Shown: positions 23,441 through 35,035 of the stretch, piece by piece
How the letters are laid out: every line of letters starts with the position of its first letter
Position numbering within the stretch: position 1 is the first letter of the stretch
From: Dasypus novemcinctus
Taxonomy: Eukaryota > Chordata > Mammalia > Cingulata > Dasypodidae
DNA: 64,000 nucleotides
Assembly: GCF_030445035.2 (NCBI RefSeq)
Contig: NC_080695.1
Coordinates: 558,001 to 622,000, forward strand
Direction: 5' to 3'
Notes under the pieces: generated by a model
The model's input: only the letters and a program-made list of their open reading frames with translations
What the model was told of the DNA's origin: nothing
Databases searched by the model: none
Made by a program: the position numbers and the translations under genes

Positions 23441-24807
23441 ACTAGGCTTCCCACATTCAAAACAATTTCTTTTCTTTCTCTCCTCCTTCGAGCTACCTTT
23501 AAAGGCTGTGGCCAAGACCGCCTTTTTATATTCACTGTTAGCCTGATCAAAAGCAAACATTAACAAAATTAACTCTCTTGCTTCTGGTATCTCAATTGTT
23601 TTCATCAAAATGTCAGTTAATCAGGCTACAAATTCCACATATGGTTCATTAACTCCCTGGATCACTTTGGCAAAAGATTGAGTAGGTTTTCCAGGTGCAC
23701 AAATCCGTTTCCAAGCTGCCAAACATGAATTGTGCACTTGTGTTATGGCCTGATCATTGTATTGGAGCTGTCTTTGAATTCCACACCAATCACCAATACC
23801 CAGTAATTGTTCAGCAGAAATAAGAAGGGGAGGAGTCTGTGCTGCGTTACGGCGTGCAATCATATTGGCTTCATCTGTCCACCAGGTTTAAATTGCAAAA
23901 ACTCAGCTGAGCTTAAAACAGTTCTAGCCAGCATGCCCCAATCCCAGGGGATAAGGCGGTCAGCTTGAGCCAGCCCCTGCACTAAGCCAAAAGTGTAAGG
24001 ACTATTAGTTCCAAATTGTGCGCAGGCTTGTTTAAGTTCCTTCAGAATTTTAAGTGGCAGGGGTTCATGATGAAAATTATATCCTCCTTGAGGGTTGTTT
24101 GCCTCTGGGGAAACTTGTTGACTATTTACCGGCAAAGCTGTTAGTAATTGCATTGCTTCAGGATCCCCCTGCCGAGATCCTTGCAGCAAATGATGGATTA
24201 AGGGAGTAGTTGGAACTGGATTAGGTACAAATACGTTGTTAGTGTAGGGCCTGGCGTCAATGGCATCAGTAAATATTCCTGGGGCTGTCGGGATTGTAAC
24301 CGGTGGGATCGTAGGGGCTACATGACACAAATTAGGGTAAATGCTGCCTTTAGAAATATTCAATTTAGACATCTGCTTAGGCAGAAAGGGGTTAGTTTCT
24401 TTCTCATCAGGGAGCTCATCCTCATCATCATCCTTGACCTCTATTTCTTCCCTGTCCTCACTCTGATGGCCCGTTTCATGGGGCTCCCTGGAAAAGACGG
24501 TGATTTCTTCCTCCTCTGCTTCAGACTGTGGCAGGTCTAAGGCTGCTGCAATCTGTTGTCCTGAAGCCCACACCGACAGTGGTATAGTCTCTCCTTTTTG
24601 GTATGCTCTACGTAGCACCTTCATTACCTGTTTCCACTGTTGAAGATTTAAAAGATTTTTTCCTTGTGGCTGAAACCAATAACAGTGTTTTTGCACTAGA
24701 GCAAAAAGTTCAAGTAAATCAGCAGTTTTCACTGAGACTCCGACAGTATTTAAAAGAGGTTTTAGTACCTGTGAATATTCTTCCAGACGTCCTGGTTGAT
24801 TACCCAT
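23411..24807 (-). pseudogene. Provirus gag: matrix, capsid, first zinc knuckle
   Basis: The 315-codon frame (24807-23860) starts with Met-Gly, a myristoylation-type start. It covers matrix and a linker with an acidic stretch, then the N-terminal capsid. After a frame change near 23860 the frame 23863-23621 carries the capsid C-terminal region with the major-homology-type Q-x3-E segment. A third frame, 23608-23411, ends in one C-x2-C-x4-H-x4-C zinc knuckle. The three frames are separate, so no full Gag is made. Confidence 0.88.
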
Positions 24808-24967
24808 ACCCTGATGCTAGTGGAAAACAAAATTAATTAAGATTCTCACCACTGTATTGTCAGATTCGAGTCACCTTTCAATGGATGCCTCAACCTTTCA
24901 GGAAGGTTTTCAGTTCCGCATTCCTGATACTGCCATGGAAGAATCTCTGCTGCAGTCACTGCTTCAG

Positions 24968-24985
24968 GCCCCATGTTGGGTGCCA
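24968..24985 (-). other. Primer binding site, tRNA-Lys type
   Basis: The sense strand reads TGGCACCCAACATGGGGC two bases after the 5' LTR. This is the lysine-tRNA type site of class II elements with, by my recollection, two changes, both consistent with CpG decay. Confidence 0.88.
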
Positions 24986-24987
24986 GA

Positions 24988-25431
24988 TGTCGGAGTCACG
25001 GACCCGAAGGGTATCGGGAATGAAAGACAAAGAGAGCTTGGGATCAGGGGATCTGAGGGCATTGAAGCCTCAAGCTCATCAGACAAGTTTATTAATCTCA
25101 GGGGCTTCTTTGTATACCCCAAGCAACCGTGAGAACCAGCAACTATTCTCGCTAACTATTCCCATTACCTCAACCTGTGTAACACAATGGATCAAATGCT
25201 ATGATTATAATTCAAAGTTCAAAATTTCAATGTTCTATTATATCGTTGAGAAAACATACCCATAAATCTTGTTGCCCAGGTTGTCCCACTCTACCTAGTC
25301 CTCATTTCACCTGAGCATACACATCACCTTGCTAGATTTATGATCTGCACATATAGCGATGGAGACAGCATGACTCCATGGTCAAGGAAGTAACTTGCTT
25401 CCATGGATACAACATGCCTTTGTTTCCCACA
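24988..25431 (-). repeat. 5' LTR of the provirus (444 bp)
   Basis: Bounded by TG...CA on the sense strand. It shares GGACCCGAAGGGTATCGGGA and TTTGTTTCCCACA ends with the 3' LTR. It keeps about 160 bp (about 25111-25268) that the 3' LTR lacks. Confidence 0.92.
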
Positions 25432-25437
25432 CACCCT

Positions 25438-26330
25438 CATTTTTGAAGGACAGCTTTGACAGATACAGAATTCTCGGCTAGCATTTTGTCTCAGTAAATA
25501 CATCATTCCACTTTCCTCTGTCTTCCCTGGTTTCTGATGAGAGGTTGGCACTTAATCTTATCAAGTTTCCCTTGTATGTGATGCTTTGCTTTTCTCTTGC
25601 TGCTTGCAGAATCCCTCTTTATCTCTGATATTGGTCATTGTGAATAGTAGGTGTCTCTGGATAGGTCTATTTGGATTCATTCTGTTTGGGGGGCATTTTC
25701 CTTGGATATTGATTTTATGTCCTTCATAAGGGTTGGCAAGTTTTCAGTCATAATTTCCTCAAATATTCTTTCTGCCCCTTTTGCATTCTCTTCTTCTTCT
25801 GGGACACCAATGAAGCAAATGTTTGTGCATTTTGCATCATCATTCAAGTCCTGGGACACTGTTCCATTTTTTCCATTCTCTTCTCTTTCTGTTCTCCTGT
25901 CTTTTTCAGTTCAGATGTTGTGTCTTCTAAATCACTAATTCTGTCTTCAAGCAATTCAGATCTGCTCCTCTGAGCCTCTAGTGTGTTTTTAATCTAGTCC
26001 ATCATGTCTTTCATTCCCATAAGGTCTGTTACTTTTCTTTACAGGTTTCCAAATTGTTCTTTATGCTTTACCAGTATCTTCTTCATATCCTTTATTTCTT
26101 TAGTCATATTTTCTTTAAATCCTGTGAAGTGATTTAGGAGAGTGGTGTGCTTATCACTGATTAATTGTCTTAAATCAATTATCACTGATTAATTGTCTTA
26201 AGAGGTGGCTGGGCTCTCTTCATGTTTCCTGGTATGGCTTGTAATTTTTCGCTCATATCTAGGCCTCTGAATATGTTGGTGTATTTACTCTGATGGCCAA
26301 TTTCTCACTCTTGCTTGTCCCCCCACACAC
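25438..26330 (-). mobile_element. Old antisense L1 fragment (ORF1), right flank of the provirus
   Basis: The minus-strand frame 25859-25677 has the ORF1 core (C-F-I-G-V-P-E-E-E, then A-E-R-I-F-E-E-I). It continues the L1 interrupted at 19657. It contains a short tandem duplication at about 26150-26200. Confidence 0.8.
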
Positions 26331-27544
26331 ACACACAGCTTTTCTTTGATATTTGATTCAACTTATTCTCAGTCTTTAAAATTTCCCAGCTTAAGTTTTC
26401 AAAATCAGGCTGGGGACTCCCTAGTGGGGTGCAGATTTTCTCCCAGGGGCTGGATGCAGATACGGGGAGCAGTTTTTGTCCATGCAGTTTCCAGCCCGGC
26501 CAGCAGGAGGCGCTCGTCAGTGCCCTGCACCAGGTGCTTCAGCCTGGGCTTTTCTGGGACCTGGGCTGAGTCTCCAGGTCAAGACTCAGAGCAGCTCTGC
26601 CAGTGAAGTCACTGGAGAAAAGCCCCCGACCCCCTCCCTTTCCCCGAAACAGCTGAAGGGAGGAAGGCGTCTGCCCCATCTCTGCTGGCTGCAGTGGTCC
26701 AGGGGCTTCCCAGCTTAGTGTCTGGGGGTGGGGGGCCCAGGGGCTTGGGCGCTCACGGTTGTGGTTTCGTCTTCCTGGTCGCTGTCCCTCACCCTCCAGG
26801 GAGCTGTGGGCACTGCCCTGGTCTGCTGACCCCCAAGCAGGGCCCGTGGGCAGCTTCTGGCCCTTTCTCCATTGTTTCCGCGAGAGCACTGAGCTCTGCC
26901 TGGGGGCCCGTCACCGTCTCCCCACAATTCCTGGTCCTTTCTCTTAGAAAGAAAGCTGCAGCTGCAGGAGCACAAAGGCTCACCCGATTGTGGAGGAGAA
27001 GAGAACTTTATTAACCATCTTGCAAGAATGGGCGTGACCCGGATAAAGTGGCCTGCGCGCCAAACAGCAAGAAACACTGACGTTTAGGCCCTAACCCTAA
27101 CACGCGGGTCCCCCCTGCTCCCACGAGAGGGTCCTGCGGGGCTACAGCCTGACCGAAGGTCTAAGTTCCGGGGTTCCCACCCCTGTCGCTGCTCCCTCGC
27201 TCTCCCCACCTGGGTGGGCTGGCGGGCTCCACGCCACTTTCACCCCTGGCGCTTTTCAAGTTTGGTGCTGTCTGCACTACTGGTAAAGCCCTCAGTTCTC
27301 ACCATTGGTGCCGGTCCCCCCTCCACCCCGTTTTGGTGCCACTTTTCAAATTCCCGGATGCCAAAGCTGCTAGAACCCACTGCCCTTCCTCCTCGAAGGG
27401 CAGAGACGGCTCTCGCTTCCCCTTTGTAAAATTAAACTCAACCCTTTCCTACACTTATCTTTTATGAGATGTTTTTCAAACATTGTCTCCTCATTGGTGC
27501 CTCTTACTTACTTTTTCCTAACTAAATTTACTTTTTTCATTGTT
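26331..27544. other. Mixed GC-rich sequence, with a possible antisense LTR at about 26950-27430
   Basis: A minus-strand AATAAA (TTTATT at about 27009) is followed by a short pyrimidine-rich end, and a CpG-rich stretch lies upstream. This could be a solitary LTR, but I found no matching second copy or target duplication. No gene is recognised. Confidence 0.3.
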
Positions 27545-27903
27545 GTTAAAGATTTATTTTATTGATATGTCTCCCTGCTCTCAGGGTTTGCACTTCCTAT
27601 CTGCTTACTTTGTCTCTTCGTTGTGTGCTCATCTTCTCAGGAGACATTGACAACTGAACCCGGGACTTACCATGTGGGAGGGAGGTGCTCAATTGCCTGA
27701 GGCACCTCCATTCACTGCCTGTTGTGTCTCTCATTGTGATTCCTCATTGTGTCATCTCATTGCATCAGCTTGCTGCACCAGCCCCTCTCGTCAGCTCGCT
27801 GCCTTGCTCATCTTCTTTCGGAGTCACGAGGAACCAAACCTGTGACCTCCCGTGTGGTAGGCGGGTGTCCAGCTGCTTGAGCCACATCTGTTTCCCTGTA
27901 ATT
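27545..27903 (-). mobile_element. tRNA-SINE, antisense, two tRNA-like heads
   Basis: Head complements occur at about 27640-27712 (AGGAGACATTGACAACTGAACCCGGGAC) and about 27818-27893 (CGGAGTCACGAGGAACCAAACC). The second ends TTGAGCCACATCTGTTTCC. The dimeric arrangement is like the SINE at 18280-18725. Confidence 0.75.
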
Positions 27904-29190
27904 ACTTTTTTTTTGCTGTTTTCAGATTTATTTCTGAGTTGCCAAGACTATTTCCCCTTCCCCATGATTTTAGAGTTTCCTGTATTCCCCCCATTCAATC
28001 CTGGCTGACAAAACCAGAGAGACAGAAAGTACAAAAACCGTCTTTTTCTTGCATCAGTGGTGGAAACCCTAGCAGCAGACACTAACTGCTCCAGGGCTGG
28101 CACAGATGCATTTGCATTTACTTTTAAGAGGAGAAATTTTAAGCTTGAATGACATACAAATTGCACCATTTTGTTCAATGGCCTGAGCTTTTTGAGCCCT
28201 AGTCAAGAAATCTTTGCCTAACCCTAAATGCACCTTGAGATCAAGTCTCTCAATGCTCTTCTTTTTCAAATTTATTTTGGTGATTCTAGTTCCTTTATTT
28301 TTCCATATAAATTTTAGAATCAGCTTGTCGGTTTCTACCAAAAAAAGTCCCCTGAGGTTTTGCTTGAGATTTTGTTGAAATGTGAATCTCTAGTCTTGGG
28401 AGACTTGATACAACCCTATGATAGGATTGTGGAGACACACAACGTGATGCATCTGTCAGCCCCCAGAAATGTGCAGCACGACAAGTCAACCCTGATGCAG
28501 ACTGTGGACTTTGGTTTATGAGAAGGATCAGTATCAGCTCATCAACTGAATCAATTCAAGTTGGAATTAACAGGGAAAACTGTGAGCAGGGGGAGGGTGA
28601 GGAAAGAAAGGGGCTCATGGGAACTCTGTACGATCTGCTCAATTTTCTATCAACCTAAAATGTCTACTAATTCATAAATATAATATTATACAACTTCACT
28701 TATGTGTAAGAGCCTTACATTAGGCTTCCAATTTCCCTCTCACCTCCTCTGCATTGTTGTCACAAGGGTACTTCTACATATGCTGTAAACCACAGAACAC
28801 ATTATCAATAATCTTTTTAACGTTTTTATTGAGGAAAACGTCTTCTATATTTGTTAGTTCTCTTTCTGGAACGGACCTTTCCTGTGCGTAGCTCTAGATT
28901 TTCATCTATCCTCTCCTTTCCGTCGGCAGAACTGCCTTCACATTTCTTGCAGTGCAGTTCTGTGTCAACAAATTGCTCTCAATGTTTGACTGAAAAAGTG
29001 TTAGTTTCACCTTAATTTTTTAAAGGTGTTTTAATTCAGTAAACCATTTCCTGCTGACCCTCTTTTCTTGCTCTTGTGATTCTTCCATGCTGCACCTCCA
29101 CCCACCGCTGCCTTCTTCCTTTGCTATGAAAAGACTCCTGTCCTACTCGCCTGTATTTCTATGTAGTATGTCTTTTTTCTCTGAATGCGT
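27904..29190. mobile_element. Old L1 fragments
   Basis: 28060-28490 is antisense ORF2 (the short frame at 28341-28069 has a K-F-I-W-K-N-K motif, widely seen in L1 ORF2). 28500-28690 looks like a sense L1 3' end. 28800-29190 is AT-rich antisense LINE-like sequence. The boundaries are approximate. Confidence 0.55.
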
Positions 29191-29194
29191 TTTT

Positions 29195-30350
29195 ATTTAT
29201 TTTTAAAAGATACTTAGATTACATCAAATGTTACATAAAAAAATATACGGGATTCCTATATGACCCACTCCTCACACCTTCTACTTTTCCCATATTAACA
29301 GTTTCTTTCCTTAGTGTGGTACATTCACTGTGATTGATGAACACATTTTGGAGCATTGATGCACTGCCTAGATTATAGTTTACACTGTAGTTTACACTCT
29401 CTCACACTCCATTCTGTAGGTTATGGCAGGATGTATAATGGTCTATATCTGTCTTTGCAATGTCATTCAGGACAATTCCAAGTCTCAGAAGTGCCCCCAT
29501 ATTACACCTCTTTTTACCTCTCCATGATTTCAGCACCTCCAATGGTCACTGTCTCCACAAGTTCTTCCATTACTAGAATCATAAAAAGTCCATGGTAGAA
29601 AACCAGTAAGAACATTCTAGTCCATATTTTATTCCCCAGTCCTGAGGACTCTGGGATGGTGATGCCCCCTCCCCCTCTAATTGAGGGGGGCTTCTATCCC
29701 ATATGGCTGATGGATGGGACTCCTGCTTGCGGTTGTAGACTCTCGGTTCTTGGTGTGGTAGGTGACCATCCTCACCTCCTTGTTAGTTATCCTGGGTGGG
29801 TCCAGTGAATTGGAGAGTAGGTGTTGCAACTCCACTGAGGCTCAGGGCCCAGCTGGCACATGGACAGACCAAAGATTCAAGTTTCTTGGACATACACCTA
29901 CCAAGTCCAGCACCAGCTATAGCTTCAAAGAGAAGGGAGAGAAGAGGCACGAGGAGAGAAGTCACAACTGAGTCAGCCTGTCACACTCAGAAGCATAAAC
30001 TCCAAAGCATGGCCCGCTGGCAAGGAACCAAACTCAAGAGCTATCTGCCATGACCGTAGGACCTGGGTGTCTCTGGAGCCCTCAGGAGCCCCACTATTTG
30101 CAGTAGTATCTACTTTGACTGTCTTTGATATCCTGCTGAGACATGCATTAGTGTTACCTCTCTGATGACCTTCCGTCTCTCTTTGAAGTCTTTCAGTCAT
30201 ATAAACTCATTGATCTTTATCTTTCTCCACTTTTATTCAAGGTCTTTTTCCAGTTGCTTTACCAGCCACTTCTTCATAGTCATCCCTCGGTGTCAGGGAA
30301 GCTCATCCCTGGGAATCATGTCCCATGCTGAGGGGAAAGTCAATGCAATT
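29195..30350 (-). mobile_element. Family X retroposon, antisense, 3' part (continues at 39486)
   Basis: It starts on the plus strand with a T/A-rich stretch and ATGTTACATAAAAAAATATACGG and continues to CCCATGCTGAGGGGAAAG. L1-D inserted at 30351-30365. The rest follows at 39486, restoring CTGAGTTTGGCTTAGAGAG. It is noncoding. Confidence 0.75.
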
Positions 30351-31279
30351 AAAAGCTGAGTTTGGGTGGTGGAGTCAAGATGGCGCCAGAGTAAGGAACT
30401 CCTGTAGTTAGCTCCTGAAACAGGGTGGTTGATGGTCACCCAGAGCTACCTAAAGCAACTTTTGGAGTACCCAGGAGACCAGAAGAGTATACTGAAACAT
30501 CCTTGAGAGTGTGGTAGGAGGAGACTACCCACCGGCATAGAGGAATAGTGAGTAGAGCCCTCCACACATGGAGGTTCATGTCTGTGGCAGGCAAGCTGCC
30601 TCAGAGCTATTCCGTGGTTGGGGTTGGAAATTCCATCTCTCCCAATAAAAACGGGAGGAAAACACGGTGTGGCACCGACTTCAGCTACTGACTAGTGGAT
30701 TCAGCAGGCTGAAGAAGAATCCTAAGAACAACTAAACTTTGAATCTGACCAGGTCAGGGGGACGCTGGTGGCTGCCATTCTGACTCCACCCCAGGCAGGG
30801 GGGGAAGCAGCGCTGACAGAAAATCACAGTGCTTATAAGGGCTGGCTTCTTTCTACCCAGGTTGGATTGCAGGTCTAGCCTAAACCCCAGTGCCATCTCA
30901 AGCAGGGAGGAAGCTGGGGGGACCTGCACCACCTCTCTGGGAAGCTGTAAGCCACACCACAGAGGCTGGTGCCCATCCTACTTTAGGGGCACAAGCCACC
31001 TCAGGAACTATTCTATGGCTGGAGTTGGAAGCTCCATTTCCCATAAACAATGCAGGAAGAGACCGATGTCCACTGACCTCAGCTACTGATTAGTGGACTC
31101 GGCTGGCTAAAGTATAATACTAGAGTCAGCTAGGGTCTGAGCCTTTCCAAGTGGGAAAGAGTCCAGTAGCTGCCATCTTGACTTTGCCCCCAGCATGAGG
31201 GGAAGCCTGGCTGACTAAAATCCAGTGAAGTTAGGGACCGACTCCTTTCCACCAAGATTAGACTGCAGCCCTTGCCTAT

Positions 31280-32160
31280 GCTCCAGCCCCACCTCCAGCA
31301 GAGAGGTAGCTGGAGGGACCTTCACCAGGCTCTCCAGGCAAGTGCAAGTCCTCTCCACTGGCAGAGGACAAATAGACACCCTGCATTCCTGCACCCCAAG
31401 AGAATACGAGAGGAGCTGGGTATCCTAGGCCTCTCTGGGCAATGGCAGGGGGTTTTAGCCCACAGATTTGTTGAGTGCCTTTGAGCCCATCTCCACCTCA
31501 GTGCCCCCACAGGACAGGAGGAGGCTGGTGTTTCCTCAACCTCTCAGGGCAACAGTTTTGGGCTGCACAAGTCTGACTGTTGGGCACAAGTGGCTCCACC
31601 TCCATCCCCAATAGGATAAGAGATGAGCTGTGTTTCCCCAGCTTTTTTGGGTAAATGCAGGTGCTTTTGGCCCACACAGCCTGGACTGGTGGGTACTTGT
31701 GGACCCACCCTCACCCCCAATAGGAAAGAGGAGGACTGATCTCTTCATAGCCTTTTGGGCAATGACAAACCTTCAGCCTGCATGGACTGGACTATTGAAT
31801 GCCTATGAATCCACCGCCACCCCAATAGGATAAGAGGGTTTTTGTGTCTCCACAGCCTCTCTGGACAATGGTGGGTACTTTCAGCCAACAGGGACTGAAC
31901 TGTCGGGTGCCTGTGGATCCAACCCCATGCCTTAAGAGGATAGAAGGGGGCTGGTGTTTCCTCAACCTCTCCAGGCAATGGCAGGTATTCTTGCCCTAAA
32001 GGGACTGAACTGTTGAACACCCATAGAACCACCCCCACCAGCCAATAGGATAGGAGGGGGCTGGTGTTTCCTCAGGCTCTCCAGGCAACAGTGGGAAATT
32101 TCAGCCTACCAGACTAAACTGCTGAGCATTTGTAACTCTGTTCACACCCCCTAAAGGGCA
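31280..32160 (+). repeat. Tandem ~105-110-bp monomers in the L1-D 5' UTR
   Basis: AATAGGATAAGAG-like unit starts lie at about 31510, 31610, 31719, 31824, 31933 and 32044. Each is followed by GGCTGGTGTTTCCTCA-, CTCTCTGGGCAATGGCAGG- and GACTGAACTGTTGGGTGCC-like blocks. Diverged units extend on both sides, about 30770-32560. Confidence 0.82.
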
Positions 32161-32656
32161 GAAGGGACAGTACTTCCTAAGCCTCTCAGGTCTACTGCAG
32201 GCATATTTGGCTCACAGAGATTAGATTGTTGGGGACTCCAGAGCGTCCATTCCCACTCCTGGCAGGAAAAGGGTCTGATGATACATCAGTTTGCCTGAGC
32301 AACTGTGGTCCCACACAGCTTAGATTGCTGACCAAAACTATAGCTCCATCTCTGCCTAAGGTAGGGGAGGAAGGGGTGTGAAGCTTCATCAGTGTCTCTG
32401 GGTGAATACAGACAGTCCTGTGCCCAACTGGGATTATTATACATGGTTACAGCTCAGTCCCTACCCCTGACAGTGGAGAAAGGTGGGAGAAATTTTATCA
32501 ATTCCTAGGGCAATGCGGGCAGCTTCAGCCTCCATAGCTTACAGCAACAACTACATCCTTGACCCCTACTACACAACCAGCAAAGGAGAAAGATAAGAAA
32601 TCTCTAAACTAAAGGGAAAAACTGCACCCAGAATAAATACATGTAGCAAGCCAGAT

Positions 32657-33617
32657 GTGGAAAAACCAACAAAAAGTTACGCTCCATACCAAGACAGAGG
32701 AAGAGATGACTCAATTCAAGAACAAGATAAGCCTGCAGATGACATAAAGAAGTTGAGATTACTAATCTTAGATGTTCAAACAAATCTCCTGAATAAATTC
32801 AATGACATGGTTAAACAGATTAAGGATCTTAAGAAGACATTGGATGAGCACAAAGAAGAATTTGAAAGCATACATAGAAAAATAGCAGTCCTAATGGGAA
32901 TGAAAGCTGCAATAAGTGAAATTAAAAATACACTGGAGGCATATAACAGCAGATTTGAGGAAGCAGAAGAAGGGATCGCTGTGCTTGAAGACATGGCCTC
33001 TCAATGTGCACAAACAAAAGAACAGATGAAGAAAAGAATGGAAAAATTTGAATAGGGTCTCAGGGAACTAAATGGCAGCAAGAAATGTGCAAATATATGT
33101 GTCATGGGTGTTCCAGAAGGAGAAGAGAAAGGAAAAGAGGCAGAAAGAATATTTGAAGAAATAAGGGTGGAAAAGTTCCCAACTCTATTGAAGGACATAG
33201 ATATCCATGTCCAAGAAGCACAACATACTCCCATCCAAATAAATCCAAATAGACCAACTCTGAGACACATACTAATCAGAATGTCGAATGTGAGAGACCA
33301 AGAGAGAATTCCAAGAGCAGCAAGAGAAAAGCAATGCATAACATTTAAGATTAAGTGCTGATTTCTCATCAGAAACCATGGAGGTAAGAAGGCAGTGGTA
33401 TGATGTATGTAAGAAACTTGAGAAGAAAAATTGCCAGCCAAGGATTTTATACCCAGCAAGATTATCTTTTAAAAATGAGGGGGAGATTAGAATATTTACA
33501 GATAAACAGAAAATGAGAGACTTTATAACAAAAAGACCAGCATTGCAAGAAATACAAAAGAGAGTGTTACAACCTGAAAAGAAAAGACAGGAGAGAGAGA
33601 CCTGGAAGAGAGTCTAG
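32657..33617 (+). pseudogene. L1-D ORF1, nearly complete, with a stop and a frameshift
   Basis: Frames 32657-33055, 33104-33361 and 33378-33617 together span an ORF1 of about 320 codons. The first is heptad-rich (coiled coil). The second carries the RNA-recognition core with V-P-E-G-E-E and P-N-R-P-T-L-R-H. The third is the C-terminal domain with R-R-Q-W-Y-D and I-L-Y-P-A-R-L. A TAG at about 33053 and a frame change at about 33350 break it. Confidence 0.88.
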
Positions 33618-34611
33618 AAATGACAACTGTATCAGTAACAGTAACTAAAAGTGTCAAATATAAAATGACAGACAAAATGCAAAGATCAAAATGAATGAAA
33701 TAAGAACTGCCTTTACAGTAATAGGATTGAATGTTAATGAATTAAACTCCTCAATCAAAAGACAGACTAGCAGAATGGACAAGAAAATATAAGCCATCTA
33801 TATGTTGTCTGTAAGAGACTCACCTTAGACCCAAGGGTACCAATAAATTGAAAGTGAAAGGCTGGAAAAAATTATTCCACACATGCAGTAACCAAAAAAA
33901 GCTGGGGTAGCTATACTTATATCAGATGATGCAGACTTTAAAAGCAAAACTGTTATTAGAGAAAAGGATGGACATTACATATTAATAAAAGGGATGATTC
34001 ACCAGGAAGAAATAACAATCATAAATATATATATACCTAACCAGGATGCCCCAAGATACATGAGGCAAACACTAGCAAAACTCAAGGGAGAAATAGACAT
34101 CTCTACAATAAGAGTTGGAGATGTCAATGCACCACTCTCAGCATTGTATAGAACATCTGGTCAGAAGATCAATAAAGAAACAGAGAGCTTGAATAATATG
34201 ATAAATGAACTAAACCTAATAGACATATACAGAACACTGCGCCCCAAAACAGCAGGATATACCTTATTTTCAAGTGCTCATGGATCTTTCTCCAGGATAG
34301 ACCTTATGTTGGGATACAAAGCAGATCTCAATAAATTCAACAAAATTGAAATCATACAAAGCAGTTTCTCTGATCATAATGGAGTAAAGCTGGAAATCAA
34401 CAAGCGGCAAATAAAGGGAAAATTCACATATACATGGAGATTAAACAACACACTCTTAAATAATCAGTGGGTCAAAGAAGAAATTTAAAGATAAATCAAT
34501 AAATATCTCTAGACAAAAGACGACGAGAATACAAGATACCAGAACCTATGGGATATGGCAAAAGCAGTGTTAAGAGGAAAATACATAGCCTTCAATGCTT
34601 ACATTATTACT

Positions 34612-35035
34612 GATATTCTACTATGGAACTATTGTGATTAGTAATGGAAGAAATTGTAGCATTGATGTGGAGAAAGTCACCATAGTAGCTGCTGAGGGTA
34701 GGCAGAGGGGAGAAGAAATATGATGTGGGACTTGGAGTTGTCCTGGTTGATACTGCAGGGACAGATGCTGGACATTGTATGTCCTGCCATGGCCCACTGG
34801 GTGGACTGGGGGAGAGTGTAAACTACAATGTAAACAACTATCCATGTGGTGCAGCAGTGCTCAAAAATGTATTCAAAAATGTATTAAAAAATGCAATGAA
34901 TGTGCCACGATGATGAAAGAGGTTGTTGATGTGGGAGGAGTGGGGTGAGGTGGGTGTGGGGTATATGAGGACCTCATATTTTTTAATGTAACATTTTAAA
35001 AAAATTTTAATGTAACATTTTAAAAAAAGAAGAAA
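34612..35035 (+). mobile_element. Family X retroposon, sense, 5'-truncated, in L1-D ORF2
   Basis: It starts at about TATTCTACTATGGAACTATTG and ends TTTTTTAATGTAACATTTTAAAAAAA. The poly(A)-like end on this strand fixes the sense direction. ORF2 resumes at GAAGAAAGAGCTGAAG. Confidence 0.75.

Larger units (their letters stand above)
19652..25437 (-). mobile_element. Endogenous betaretrovirus-like (class II) provirus, defective
   Basis: On the minus strand the order is 5' LTR (25431-24988), primer binding site, gag, a pol remnant, env, polypurine tract and 3' LTR (19941-19658). LTRs start TG and end CA. The flanking 6-mers are CACTCT (19652-19657) and CACCCT (25432-25437), a 6-bp target duplication with one change. 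The tRNA-Lys-type primer site, the single visible CCHC knuckle and the style of Gag, integrase and TM all fit a betaretrovirus-like group. Protease and most of RT are missing and every gene has breaks, so it is a fossil. Confidence 0.92.
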
